A stretch of 64,000 nt of DNA from Sporosarcina oncorhynchi (GCF_033304615.1 NZ_CP129118.1:740001-804000), one strand, 5' to 3'. Counted from the first letter of the stretch, positions 36,901 to 45,212 are shown. Program-made: numbers and translations. The notes: generated by a model from the letters alone, not told the origin.

Positions 36901-37828
36901 TCCGCCGGAACTTTTATTGCCAATGCTTAAAGGGAAGAAAATCATACTTGTCGGTGACCATCATCAGTTGCCGCCGCTTGTCGGGCGAGAAACGATGGAG
37001 GAATTCATCGAGGAAATTGAAGACCCAAAGGAGAAAGAAGTGTTGCGTGGCATGCTGAAAGAGTCGCTATTTGAGCGGCTGTTCAGAAGTCTGCCTAAAC
37101 AAAACAAGATGATGCTTGGTATCCAGTACCGGATGCACGAAAAAATCATGGAGACGATTGCACCGTTTTACACGGAAGGAAACTATCGACTACAATGCGG
37201 ACTCCCGGATTCAGACGCAGCACGTGACCACGGGCTGACAACTCCGAAGTTCAGTCGGAATGACCATCTGCTCTGGTTTGATATGCCGAATGAGCCTGCT
37301 TATTTCGAAGCAAAGGTCAAGGGTGGAACAAGCTTGTATAATGAAGCAGAATTGACGATGATCAACGAGTTGCTTCGTGATCTTGATCAAGCCGTGGGAG
37401 ATGCGAAGCAAAACGGAATAATGGAGATAGACAGGAAAAAAAGTGTTGGTGTCATTAGTTTTTACGGGGAACAAGTGAAACGGATTGACCGAATGATCGA
37501 GCAGGAAATTTTGCCGAAACATTTACATTGCCGGACAGGATCCGTCGATAAATTCCAGGGGATGGAAATGGATATTATCATCTTAAGTTTTGTTCGTAAC
37601 CACGACCAGCCGAGTGGAACAATCGGATTCGCAGAAGATTACCGGCGCCTCAATGTCGCGTTATCACGCGCCAGGGAATTGCTCATCGTCGTTGGCAGTT
37701 CCGATATGTTCTTGAACAGACCGAAGAAAGTAGCAACAAGGGAAATGTATGGGCAATTAGTGGAACGTGTGAAGGCGCAGGGTGGATTTAAGGAACTGGA
37801 ATTGGTCAATGCTGAAAGGAATGGGTAG
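33992..37828 (+). CDS. Large SF1B (Upf1-like) helicase/ATPase with coiled-coil insertion
   Basis: A 1278-residue protein. An N-terminal region of about 300 residues has no recognised domain. Helicase motif I is G-P-P-G-T-G-K-T-T near 328 and Ia is A-S-Q-S-N-L-A-V-D-N. A very long insertion of mainly Glu/Gln/Lys/Leu coiled coil (about 410-900) follows, then motif II V-V-I-I-D-E-V-S near 963, III G-D-H-H-Q-L-P-P, Q-Y-R-M-H near 1045, V D-K-F-Q-G-M-E and VI N-V-A-L-S-R-A-R. It should be an ATP-driven nucleic-acid translocase. GTG 33992 has GGAAGGAGG 7 bases upstream. The stop directly abuts a winged-helix gene, so the two form an operon; a DNA-repair or defence role is possible but unproven. Confidence 0.85.
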   Translation: MGKMDVMNCRLDMTTRAKKEIGNWVTDEFALFAMQESFEIHIEKLPAKQDAMTFSFYFGPQENPKLATLFNERVAVLECVYKNEGFLATSFRVRGRKEPVRTNRRLGVRLKFAVNRRTGSPMPIELYTSLRELPIAQERSEYVEKRIASWEGYLRIEEKNADVADVTAQFFNPVINESFSMLTITCSGLQGKDWNAIAGFSAKLSGTNDDIGQVVDTSRGKRTVKIELNRKSQALARRGGLLLKESGEMTFSNFAELSQIRRLRKGFKDLQDGFAANANLEKVLFEERPVVQITNKKLELDFHHPLNEFQQAAVTGAMSANDLYVIQGPPGTGKTTVISELCHQLMKAGQRTLVASQSNLAVDNALGRLLADPGIRILRYGRTESIEEEGKRFIEENVALHWRDETLTAVNEQREQRLDTEKKLKQELQQLHQEKVRLEAELERVEQQILVKQDAREQHTEKKKMLETLQKDYVELKAHLSNLQLQEKKLSELAQQIEVEMEQLETECLAATIPPEEYEKIVVTEHALETERKKLRYFQTIEAIGYAELEIGKLTDETVRQKSSYNTYPRFLEQLSSIQKLQELEELFKSYQLEPSLSATLEINALRRLRVEIINGTYPYELLEWREVAERLDKGILHAETLLQKNGYDVAKVSSKKNDLYKTPEEMHEMLDKIGRFFILPATKSRLALPPGAEKTAFLHRLAENLAYLKGKTAEVAFHSKTIKSASDREAAGRFSSLKREIKEEMETEMRQAQTEATAARLAMESQQHELRRLQEESDLLAELVEEDTDQAVVEMTITELEQISNEFQKRLLAAEKVKDALAACKKQAAANTIELESLRESIKIGLEQESTANEEIEVLESELAELWAIVQSEPEKRQAKIKERISAGLDRELVIEKEINQLPIAQALQDEWSDMLASASDFDLDEIRKLYVKHANVIGTTCVASARKDFVEEYPSFDVVIIDEVSKATPPELLLPMLKGKKIILVGDHHQLPPLVGRETMEEFIEEIEDPKEKEVLRGMLKESLFERLFRSLPKQNKMMLGIQYRMHEKIMETIAPFYTEGNYRLQCGLPDSDAARDHGLTTPKFSRNDHLLWFDMPNEPAYFEAKVKGGTSLYNEAELTMINELLRDLDQAVGDAKQNGIMEIDRKKSVGVISFYGEQVKRIDRMIEQEILPKHLHCRTGSVDKFQGMEMDIIILSFVRNHDQPSGTIGFAEDYRRLNVALSRARELLIVVGSSDMFLNRPKKVATREMYGQLVERVKAQGGFKELELVNAERNG

Positions 37829-38572
37829 ATGGACGCGATGGAAAAGAAACTGCGCGATGAACTGTTGCGAAATCCGAATGTAAAACTGTTGGAGACGTTA
37901 AAATGGTCATTGCCTGTTCAAACAATCGACATTTCCTATGAAACAGTAAAGCGGACAAAAATGGATATTTTGATGAAAATGTTACTGACGGCATTTCGAA
38001 CTGGTGCCTTTTCATCCGCAGCAGAAGTAAGTGACATGTTGGTCGTAGAACCGCTGTTTATTGAGGATATGATTGAGAAAATGACGGCGACGGGGATGAT
38101 TCGGCAATCGACCGATGCAATTTTACTAACGGATAGTGGTAAACGGCAACTGGAAAGTGGAATCTATGTCCAGCCTCCGGAAAAAGATGAAACAACTGTC
38201 CATTATAGTCCGGTACATGAAGATTTTGTAACGGGTGAAGTTGAAGAATCTGTGAAGGAAACCTACAGATATATGAAAGACAGTCGGCAACTATCTTCTT
38301 ATGCTGACGCTGATTGGCGCAGGGCATTGGAACAGCTAGATGTTCTCAAACAAGACGAAACCGGTCAGATAACGATACAATCCATTGCTTCGGTGACTGA
38401 ATTGGATGGGGTTTTTGCGCCTTGTATCGAGTTTCAATTGCGCCAAGTCGAAGAAGACCGTTATTTTGTACGCGTCTGGAATACGATGACAAACCTATGG
38501 GATGAAAAGCTTGAGGAGCAGATACTGGCGAAGGAAGTAAGCGAGTGGCGTGAACGACATACTGACAATTAA
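37829..38572 (+). CDS. Winged-helix-like partner protein of the helicase
   Basis: A 247-residue protein of no family known to me. Residues 45-110 look like a winged helix (V-S-D-M-L-V-V-E-P-L-F-I-E-D-M-I-E-K-M-T then I-L-L-T-D-S-G-K-R-Q-L); the second half is a mixed alpha/beta part with V-E-E-D-R-Y-F-V-R-V-W-N-T. It begins on the base after the helicase stop codon, with AAAGGA inside the helicase gene, so it is translationally coupled and probably works with it, perhaps as a DNA-binding or regulatory subunit. Confidence 0.75.
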   Translation: MDAMEKKLRDELLRNPNVKLLETLKWSLPVQTIDISYETVKRTKMDILMKMLLTAFRTGAFSSAAEVSDMLVVEPLFIEDMIEKMTATGMIRQSTDAILLTDSGKRQLESGIYVQPPEKDETTVHYSPVHEDFVTGEVEESVKETYRYMKDSRQLSSYADADWRRALEQLDVLKQDETGQITIQSIASVTELDGVFAPCIEFQLRQVEEDRYFVRVWNTMTNLWDEKLEEQILAKEVSEWRERHTDN

Positions 38573-38627
38573 GCATAAATATGTAGGATTCAGCAATACT
38601 AACGGGGATCTGGTAATTATCTAATGC

Positions 38628-38666
38628 AAAAACCGATGGAAGATTAATCTTGTCCATCGGTTTTTC
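38628..38666. terminator. Bidirectional terminator
   Basis: AAAAACCGATGGA pairs with TCCATCGGTTTTT between the convergent winged-helix and YflT-domain genes. Confidence 0.92.
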
Positions 38667-38672
38667 TACGTT

Positions 38673-39095
38673 TTAATTATCATAGTCAGCTTCCACTTCA
38701 TCGAGCGGTATCGGTTGATAATTCGGATAGCCCGTGTCATGTTCTTGTGATTCTGAGCTTCTAACTTTATCGAGTTCTCCTTTAATATAGAGCAGCAGGG
38801 CACCTTCTTGAATGGCATCAAAATATTGCTTTGCTTCAATGTTCGTAAAGCCCGAATCACGCAACATTCTGCGCACATTATTTTCTCCTACCAAAAATCC
38901 TAGGAAGCGATTGAATAGGTTGAACGGGGAATCGATGCCATCTTTTGTTGCATGTGTTTTCAATTGTTCTACAGCCATTTCATCTTTCATGACGATGTAC
39001 ATATCATGCTCTTTTACACCGTCCGACTTCAAATGCTGAATTTTTGAAGCTAATCGATCATGCGTCGGAAAACTGCCGATAAACGTCTTCTTCAT
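38673..39095 (-). CDS. YflT-domain (general stress 17M-like) protein
   Basis: A 140-residue paralog of the proteins encoded at 32787, 47701 and 48154: M-K-K-T-F-I-G-S-F-P-T-H-D, M-Y-I-V-M-K-D-E, L-V-G-E-N-N-V-R-R-M-L and L-L-L-Y-I-K-G-E-L, with only a short acidic tail. GAGGTAAG precedes the ATG. It is cytoplasmic, with no signal peptide. The role is inferred from the stress-protein family only. Confidence 0.82.
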   Translation of the reverse strand: MKKTFIGSFPTHDRLASKIQHLKSDGVKEHDMYIVMKDEMAVEQLKTHATKDGIDSPFNLFNRFLGFLVGENNVRRMLRDSGFTNIEAKQYFDAIQEGALLLYIKGELDKVRSSESQEHDTGYPNYQPIPLDEVEADYDN

Positions 39096-39228
39096 GTTCT
39101 TACCTCCTCAAATACGCTTGTTCAGAGAAGATACCCTTGTTTTTACGAGCGGAAACCCTTTGCGAATTCCAGTGTGCGATTTTTTTGGATTGTTTATGTG
39201 AGGATGGTCTTGCTGCAACTGCTTCGGC

Positions 39229-39690
39229 GTGCCTGTAAAAGTATTGGCTGCGCTCGTAAAAGCGTATGCCGCGCCCGTAAAAGCACTCGCTGCGCCCGTA
39301 AGAGAGTAACCCGCGCTCGTAATAATACCTGCTGCGCCCGTAAAAGAGTATCCCGCGCCCATGAAAGCACTCGCCGCGCCCGTAAAAGAGTATCCCGCAC
39401 TCATAAAAGCACTCGCTGCGCCCGTAAAAGAGTACCCCACGCTCGTAAAAACACTCGCTGCGCCCGTAAGAGAGTAGCCCGCGCTCGTAAAAGCACTCGC
39501 CGCGCCCGTAAAAGAGTACCCCGCGCTCGTAAAAGCACTCGCTGCGCTCGTAAAAGAGTATCCCGCGCCCATAAAAGCACCCGCTGCGCCCGTAAAAGAG
39601 TACCCCGCGCTCGTAAAAGCACTCGTTGCGCCCGTAAGAGAGTATCCCGCGCCCGTAAAAGCACTCGTCGCGCCCGTAAAAACCATCCAA
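39229..39690 (-). repeat. Tandem array, family B, 22 units of 21 bp
   Basis: Twenty-two 21-bp units alternate between two types (plus strand GCGCCCGTAAAAGAGTACCCC and GCGCTCGTAAAAGCACTCGCT, the first 21 given here only as types with hyphen-free cores GCGCCCGTAAAAGAG and GCGCTCGTAAAAGC), which gives a 42-bp super-repeat. Read on the minus strand the core is TTTACGGGCGCAGCG, the same as in the 55215 array. It lies upstream of a YflT-domain gene and before the ABC transporter promoter. Long frames on both strands through it are repeat artefacts. Function unknown. Confidence 0.95.
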
Positions 39691-39821
39691 CCAACAATCA
39701 AATCAAACCAACGATAATTTGATAAATGCATTCTGCGCGGCAAGGCAACTCAAATACTTTAATCTATCAGCGTTACATGTATTGAAATGCATCTGTATTC
39801 TGTGAATACTAAAAATGGTTG

Positions 39822-39850
39822 TTGACAACCTAATGTGCATTGCATAAGAT
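39822..39850 (+). promoter_or_regulatory. Promoter of the ABC transporter-ferrochelatase-like operon
   Basis: TTGACA at 39822-39827, 17-base spacer, TAAGAT at 39845-39850, about 95 bases before the permease start. Confidence 0.75.
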
Positions 39851-39866
39851 GAATGAGGGCGAGATG

Positions 39867-39922
39867 TTTCCTTAGGGAAACTTTATATCTATTTTTTTAC
39901 ATATAAAGTTTCCCTCGGGAAA
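39867..39922 (+). promoter_or_regulatory. Paired MntR/DtxR-like boxes in an inverted repeat
   Basis: TTTCCTTAGGGAAA (39867-39880) and TTTCCCTCGGGAAA (39909-39922) are each palindromes. They lie in opposite orientation as arms of a perfect 14-bp inverted repeat (39875-39888 with 39901-39914). Each resembles the Bacillus MntR box (TTTGCCTTAAGGAAAC) and, more loosely, DtxR-type boxes. Placed just after the start point, they suggest metal-dependent repression. Confidence 0.6.
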
Positions 39923-39943
39923 GAAATTAGGGGGGATGTCTTT

Positions 39944-41029
39944 ATGCGGAACGTAGATCATATTCAGTTAGATGCATTAGAGAAAGAAGTACTCAGCACT
40001 TCATTCAGATTAACGTTGACACGTATATCGGTATTGGTTGGGATGCTGTTTTTGGCGGTAGTAGCGGGTGTGTCACTCGGCCCTGTTGTTATACCTTTTT
40101 CGGATACGGTAGGGATGATTGCCAAAGCTATCGGGTTTCCCGTCAATACGGAATATACAGTGCAACATTGGATTATCGTCACTGAAGTCCGGTTGCCTCG
40201 AGTCATTGTCGGCGGTCTAGTCGGTGGGGCGTTAGGCGTTGCAGGTACCGCGATGCAAGGATTATTCAGGAATCCGCTCGTTGAACCAGGCTATGTTGGC
40301 GTTTCAAGTGGTGCTGCGTTAGGGGCAGTATGTGCGATTTTTTTCGGATGGACGGCGATTAATAGTTGGTTATTGCCAATATCTGCGTTCGTCGGTGCAA
40401 TTATTGCAATGACCACGATGCTTGCAGTATGGAGAGCGAGCAGACAACGGAATGTCGCAACATTACTATTGCTTGGAATCGGAATTAATGCGTTCTTTTC
40501 CGCGCTAATGAATATTATGGTTGCCACATCGAAAAATGAGCAGGAATTGAGAAGTATTGTTTACTGGCTGCAAGGTGGTTTGGAAGCGAGGACATGGGAT
40601 CATGTTGGTTTAATCGCTATTCCAATTGTTCTCGGTGCTATCGGTTTGTCATTATTTGGTCGGGAGTTGAACGTAATGCTACTCGGCGAAGATCATGCAA
40701 AAAGCGCAGGGGTCAATATTCGTTTCATGCGCAATTCGGTACTAGCGTTGACAGCGCTCATTACAGGCGCTGCAGTAGCGGTGAGTGGAATTATTGGATT
40801 TGTCGGATTGGTTGTACCACATATTATTCGTATTATTGCAGGTCCCGATCATCGATTTCTACTGCCAGCAAGCGCTCTTGGTGGAGCGGTATTTCTCATA
40901 TTGGCAGATATCGTTTCACGTATGGTGATGCAACCGGTCACTTTGCAAGTCGGTGTAATATGCGCGATTATTGGAGCGCCTTTGTTTATTTTTCTGATTT
41001 TCCGTTCAAATAAAGGGGTGCGTGTATGA
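39944..41029 (+). CDS. FecCD/BtuC-family ABC transporter permease
   Basis: A 361-residue permease with about ten TM segments and the family motifs R-L-P-R-V-I-V-G-G, F-R-N-P-L-V-E-P-G-Y-V-G-V-S-S-G and G-L-V-V-P-H-I-I-R. It is longer at the N-terminus than the Isd permease at 3713 and clearly a different paralog. It should carry an iron complex, heme or cobalamin with the ATPase and lipoprotein encoded next. AGGGGGGATG precedes the start; the stop overlaps the ATPase gene. Confidence 0.9.
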   Translation: MRNVDHIQLDALEKEVLSTSFRLTLTRISVLVGMLFLAVVAGVSLGPVVIPFSDTVGMIAKAIGFPVNTEYTVQHWIIVTEVRLPRVIVGGLVGGALGVAGTAMQGLFRNPLVEPGYVGVSSGAALGAVCAIFFGWTAINSWLLPISAFVGAIIAMTTMLAVWRASRQRNVATLLLLGIGINAFFSALMNIMVATSKNEQELRSIVYWLQGGLEARTWDHVGLIAIPIVLGAIGLSLFGRELNVMLLGEDHAKSAGVNIRFMRNSVLALTALITGAAVAVSGIIGFVGLVVPHIIRIIAGPDHRFLLPASALGGAVFLILADIVSRMVMQPVTLQVGVICAIIGAPLFIFLIFRSNKGVRV

Positions 41030-41814
41030 CAACGGTCAAGTTGCAAGATGTAGATGTCATGATTGAGCAGAAGAAGATTTTACACGGAATTTCATTTGAA
41101 GTGGGGGCAGGGGAATTTATCGGTCTGATTGGTCCCAATGGCAGTGGTAAATCCACTTTATTAAAAACGATTGCTTCGTTACAGCCGATTGCGTCTGGCA
41201 AAATCCACATAAATGGAAAGGAAGTCCATGATTATAAACCTAAGCAGTTAGCGAAAGTCATCAGTTATGTGCCGCAGGATACGACACTTGACTTTGATTT
41301 TACTGTAGAAGAAATTGTGAAAATGGGAAGACATGTGCACGGTTCACGTTTTTCATTGAATGATACGGAAGGTGTCGTGCAAATTGAGCAAGCAATGCGT
41401 TATACAGGAATTATCCAATTGCGAAACCGTTCAATGCTGTCATTATCAGGCGGGCAACGGCAACTCGTATTCATCGCCAAAGCTTTGGCACAGGAAACGC
41501 CAATCATCTTACTCGATGAACCGATATCTGCATTGGATATAAGGTTTCAGTTGCAAGTGCTAGTCATGCTGAAAGCGTTAAGTAAGAGTGGTAAGACTGT
41601 TGTTGTTGTGTTGCACGATTTGAATCTGGCTTCGCGGTTCTGTACGAAACTATTGCTATTAAATGAAGGAAGAACTCTTGGTTTTGGAACAACCGCGAAT
41701 GTCCTACGTGCCGATTATGTGAATTCGACTTACAAAGTGAATGCGATCGTCCGTAAAGACGATCTGACGGAAGCGGTTTCCGTAACAGCATTGTCACCTG
41801 ATGATAAACAATAA
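41026..41814 (+). CDS. FecE/BtuD-type ABC transporter ATP-binding protein
   Basis: A 262-residue ABC ATPase with Walker A G-P-N-G-S-G-K-S-T, Q-loop V-P-Q-D, signature L-S-G-G-Q-R-Q-L-V-F, Walker B I-I-L-L-D-E-P and H-loop V-L-H-D. It starts 4 bases before the permease stop and energises the same importer. Confidence 0.92.
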   Translation: MTTVKLQDVDVMIEQKKILHGISFEVGAGEFIGLIGPNGSGKSTLLKTIASLQPIASGKIHINGKEVHDYKPKQLAKVISYVPQDTTLDFDFTVEEIVKMGRHVHGSRFSLNDTEGVVQIEQAMRYTGIIQLRNRSMLSLSGGQRQLVFIAKALAQETPIILLDEPISALDIRFQLQVLVMLKALSKSGKTVVVVLHDLNLASRFCTKLLLLNEGRTLGFGTTANVLRADYVNSTYKVNAIVRKDDLTEAVSVTALSPDDKQ

Positions 41815-41835
41815 TATATTGGAGGAGAATGAAGA

Positions 41836-42855
41836 ATGAATTGGAATTGGATAAAGAATATAGCAGTCATTTCAATGGGTACTTTGCTACTCTCAGCTTG
41901 TAATGCAGAGGGATCGCAGGAAGAAAATCCGCAAAAAAAGGTGGAAGTGTCTGGAGTACAATCGGAAGCGGATGCAGTGGAAAATGTTGACTTCCCGGCA
42001 ACGGTAACAGTTGGGGACAAGGAAGTTACAATTGAAGAAAAACCAATGAGGATCTTGCCATTGTCACTCGATGGCGCTGAAATCATACTGGATCTTGTAG
42101 ACCCTGCTCGAGTACTAGCAATTTCTAAAAGTGTAGTAGACCCGATGTTGTCAACGCATTCGGACGCTGGTGAATTAATTAAAGACCGTTTTGCATCTGC
42201 AACAAACATCGACCCTGAGCAGATTTTGGCGTATGACACGGATTTGTTACTACTGACGAAAATGCATGGACAGGAAGCCGATGCGGATCAAATATTAAGC
42301 CAGGCAGGTATTCCAATCTTATCTTTTGAAACGACAAAGACGTTGCAAGAATTCATGGACAATATTAACGTCATCGGACACGCTGTCGGAGAAAAGGAGA
42401 AAGCGCAAAGGATGGTCGCCGACATGCAGAAGGAAATTGAATCCATTCAAGCGAAAATCCCTGCAGATGCAGTTGCCCCAACAGTACTCGTATTATCTGA
42501 AGTAGGACCGGGAACAGGGCCTTACGTTCTTGGGCCGACAAATATCTCCTACGATATTATCAAACTTGCAGGCGGCACTCCTGCAGTAGATCTGATTGGC
42601 CTTGACCGTACGACGAAAGCGGAAGTAGAGCAAGTGATTAAAATGGACCCCAATCATCTGTTCCTGCTCGATTGGCAAGGAAACGGTGAAGAAACGTACA
42701 AGGAATTGATGGAGTCGCCGGGTTGGAATACATTGCAGGCGGTGCGAAATAACAATATTACAATTATGGAAGTGAAATATCTCATGAATCCAAACAAGGA
42801 TAACATTTATGGTCTGAATATCATGACAGATACGATCCATGGGTTAACTAAATGA
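41836..42855 (+). CDS. ABC transporter substrate-binding lipoprotein (PF01497)
   Basis: A 339-residue binding protein with lipobox L-S-A-C and an acidic spacer, then a BtuF/FhuD-type fold (R-I-L-P-L-S-L-D-G-A-E-I-I and G-T-G-P-Y-V-L-G-P-T-N). The Met/His heme ligands of IsdE are not evident, so the cargo probably differs from the Isd system: a siderophore, corrinoid or tetrapyrrole. GGAGGAG precedes the ATG and the stop overlaps the ferrochelatase-like gene. Confidence 0.88.
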   Translation: MNWNWIKNIAVISMGTLLLSACNAEGSQEENPQKKVEVSGVQSEADAVENVDFPATVTVGDKEVTIEEKPMRILPLSLDGAEIILDLVDPARVLAISKSVVDPMLSTHSDAGELIKDRFASATNIDPEQILAYDTDLLLLTKMHGQEADADQILSQAGIPILSFETTKTLQEFMDNINVIGHAVGEKEKAQRMVADMQKEIESIQAKIPADAVAPTVLVLSEVGPGTGPYVLGPTNISYDIIKLAGGTPAVDLIGLDRTTKAEVEQVIKMDPNHLFLLDWQGNGEETYKELMESPGWNTLQAVRNNNITIMEVKYLMNPNKDNIYGLNIMTDTIHGLTK

Positions 42856-43808
42856 ATGTACTTCTTCTATTTAGTTATGGCCATCTGCAATCAATCGACG
42901 ATTTAGAACCGTTCTACAAGCATCTGCTACGCAAGCATTATTCGGATGAGGCGCTGGAAAGAGGGAAGAGTCTTTTCAAATCGCTTGGAACGGCTGATTC
43001 ACTAACGTCAATTACACACCGAATCGGTAAGGCGCTAAGTAAGGAGATCGCAGCGAAAACTGGAGAGGAATGGACGTACCGTATCGGAACGAAGCATTCG
43101 GAACCGTTTGTTGAGGATGTCGTACGCGAATGCGTGGTGAGTGGAGTGCAAAAACTTTTGACAGTGCCGCTGACACCATTGGCTTCGTTGACAGGAACAA
43201 TCGGTTATCAACGGAAAGTGATGGATACGTTGCCTGAAGAAACGACCATCGCTGTTTATCACGTAGAACCTTATCATGCAAAACAATCTTTTATACAGCT
43301 ACTCCGCGATCGTCTTGAGCAGGCATTCCATTGGTTGCCAACTCATGTGAAGGACAAAACAGAAGTGGTTTTTACTGCCCATAGCCTCCCTGGGAATGAG
43401 CGGGTACATGAGGAATTCATCGCACAATACAGTGAACTGGCAGCGCAACTAATGAAGCCACTCGAAGGAATTCCGCATCATATGTCTTATCGCAGCGCGG
43501 GTGCTCTTCCTCAGAAGTGGTTGCGGCCGGACGTACTCGATATTCTCATTGAGCGTGCTAATAAAGGAACAAAAGCTGTAGTTGTTTGTGAGTTACTGTC
43601 TATCATAGCGAATGCAGAAGTCATACAGGAAGTCGGACGGGATGCTATGCAATGTGCCCATGATCACGGCATGGCTTTTGTTCAGACGGAGTACTTAAAC
43701 GATGCGTACGACTTTATGAAGGTGCTTAGCAATCTGTGCATAGAAAGACTGTCGGCGGACCCTGAACCATTAGTCGAACGGGAACAAATGGCCAATTCCG
43801 GAAATTAA
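42852..43808 (+). CDS. Ferrochelatase (HemH)-like protein in a metal-transport operon
   Basis: A 318-residue protein aligned by eye to coproporphyrin ferrochelatase: V-F-T-A-H177-S-L-P carries the catalytic His, Y-R-S-A-G-A-L-P-Q-K-W-L-R-P-D matches the W-Q-S-E-G-N-T-P-D-P-W-L-G-P-D region, and N-A-E256-V-I-Q-E matches the catalytic Glu of D-H-L-E-V-L-Y. The rest is divergent and the usual heme-operon neighbours (hemE, hemY) are absent. It overlaps the lipoprotein gene by 4 bases, so it is part of the importer operon. It may load, remove or exchange metal in an imported tetrapyrrole, or act as a metal chaperone. The homology is moderately secure; the role is inference. Confidence 0.75.
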   Translation: MNVLLLFSYGHLQSIDDLEPFYKHLLRKHYSDEALERGKSLFKSLGTADSLTSITHRIGKALSKEIAAKTGEEWTYRIGTKHSEPFVEDVVRECVVSGVQKLLTVPLTPLASLTGTIGYQRKVMDTLPEETTIAVYHVEPYHAKQSFIQLLRDRLEQAFHWLPTHVKDKTEVVFTAHSLPGNERVHEEFIAQYSELAAQLMKPLEGIPHHMSYRSAGALPQKWLRPDVLDILIERANKGTKAVVVCELLSIIANAEVIQEVGRDAMQCAHDHGMAFVQTEYLNDAYDFMKVLSNLCIERLSADPEPLVEREQMANSGN

Positions 43809-43809
43809 T

Positions 43810-43860
43810 AAACTCCCCGATCCAGTATGAATGCACATACTAAATCGGGGAGTTTTGTTT
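43810..43860. terminator. Bidirectional terminator
   Basis: AAACTCCCCGAT pairs with ATCGGGGAGTTT, with an inner AGTATG/CATACT stem, between the ferrochelatase-like gene and the convergent TctA-type gene. Confidence 0.93.
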
Positions 43861-43862
43861 GA

Positions 43863-45212
43863 TTAAATCAAGCCCATCAACCAAGGGGCAGCGTACAAAA
43901 TCATGAACATGACACCGTAATTGACGCCGTGGCGGTGAAGGAAACCAGCTACGAGAGCGACAAGCAAGACGCCGAAGATATTAACCCATCCAGCTTCCAT
44001 AAATGCTAGCATAACGACGAGACCGGCAAATAGGCCAATCAGTGCCTCGTGGGGTACAAATTTGAAGACGAAGGCACAAATCTGATTCGAATATTTAATC
44101 GTTGCATAAAACGTTAAAACGATTGCAATGGATGCACCAATTATAGTGGCAATCGCAATTTCACCCATCGACATGATGTGGTGGATATTATTTTCTGGTG
44201 TGAAAACGGGTGGTGCATTGAATAACGCGTTCGCGGGACCGATTGCCATTGGTGATAACGGCAATCCGATCGCGATTAACGGAATTAAAGTCCCTGAAAT
44301 ATAAGAAGCATTTGTGAGCCCGTCCATTGTTGAAATGGCACGTGACGCACGTTGAACAGGGTCTTTAATATGCCTTGTTAAAAATTCACCAAGAAAGATT
44401 GTCATGCCGACTGGTGTCAGGAAAAACGTGAACGTTCCAAGCGTACTGCCGAGTGCGGAAGTCGCTACTTCCTGTTTTGTCAGGATTTTGAACGGATTTG
44501 GGAACCCTTTCACTTTCTGTTGAGGTTTGAATGAAATCTCTTTTTCACCGTATATTTCTTCCCGGTTCCGATATTCTTTGCTCATCAGTTCGAATAATTT
44601 AAAGACGATCGGCCCGATTGTGATTCCGAGAAAGAAGGATACAAATACGGTTTTGCCTTCAGGAACGATTCCGATGTCACCATATAAAGTCCGCAGACCT
44701 TGGATAAGCAATGCGAATGGAACGACCATCAACAAAGAAAGCAATTTGTTCGCCGATAATAATGCCAGGAAAATGGCGCCTAGGAAAAAGATTAGTCCAG
44801 CGTGTTTGCTAATTGTTGATGCGTAAGGGATAATCAGGCTTGCGACGAGCAAGCTCAACGGAATGGAGACAATTGTTCCGATAACAGAACCCGATGCCAT
44901 TTTTCGGATACTGACGTCAGGTAGACCGTGTTCTTTTAACACCATTGCGTGTTCGACCATTGGTGCTGCCATAACTCCGCCTGGAATTCCTGCTACTGCC
45001 ACAGGGATCGAGTCCGTCAACTTCTTGGCGACGATTGCAGACATGAAGAATGCAAGCACGACATACGGAGAGACATTTAACAGAACAAGTGCCAACGTGA
45101 CAGGTGCCAAGACAGCCGTTTCATCCGTCCCTGGCGCAATGCCGATGAGCGTATAAAGAACAGCGGCTGCGATACTTGCAAGTATCATTAATAGAACGAT
45201 GGATAACGTCAT
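43863..45212 (-). CDS. TctA-family tripartite transporter large membrane subunit
   Basis: A 449-residue, about 12-TM protein of the TctA (PF01970) type, with P-G-T-D-E-T-A-V-L-A near the start, V-A-G-I-P-G-G-V-M-A-A-P-M-V-E-H and M-D-G-L-T-N-A-S-Y-I-S-G-T-L. TctA proteins normally work with a small TctB and a periplasmic-type TctC binding protein; no TctC gene is seen here. In an operon with HMG-CoA reductase it probably carries mevalonate or a related acid. GGAGGAG precedes the ATG, which overlaps the small gene upstream. Confidence 0.85.
   Translation of the reverse strand: MTLSIVLLMILASIAAAVLYTLIGIAPGTDETAVLAPVTLALVLLNVSPYVVLAFFMSAIVAKKLTDSIPVAVAGIPGGVMAAPMVEHAMVLKEHGLPDVSIRKMASGSVIGTIVSIPLSLLVASLIIPYASTISKHAGLIFFLGAIFLALLSANKLLSLLMVVPFALLIQGLRTLYGDIGIVPEGKTVFVSFFLGITIGPIVFKLFELMSKEYRNREEIYGEKEISFKPQQKVKGFPNPFKILTKQEVATSALGSTLGTFTFFLTPVGMTIFLGEFLTRHIKDPVQRASRAISTMDGLTNASYISGTLIPLIAIGLPLSPMAIGPANALFNAPPVFTPENNIHHIMSMGEIAIATIIGASIAIVLTFYATIKYSNQICAFVFKFVPHEALIGLFAGLVVMLAFMEAGWVNIFGVLLVALVAGFLHRHGVNYGVMFMILYAAPWLMGLI

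Noticed and set aside
39060..39743. Frames of 196-220 codons on both strands
   Set aside because: Translations are pure 7-residue repeats of the family B array with no start signals.
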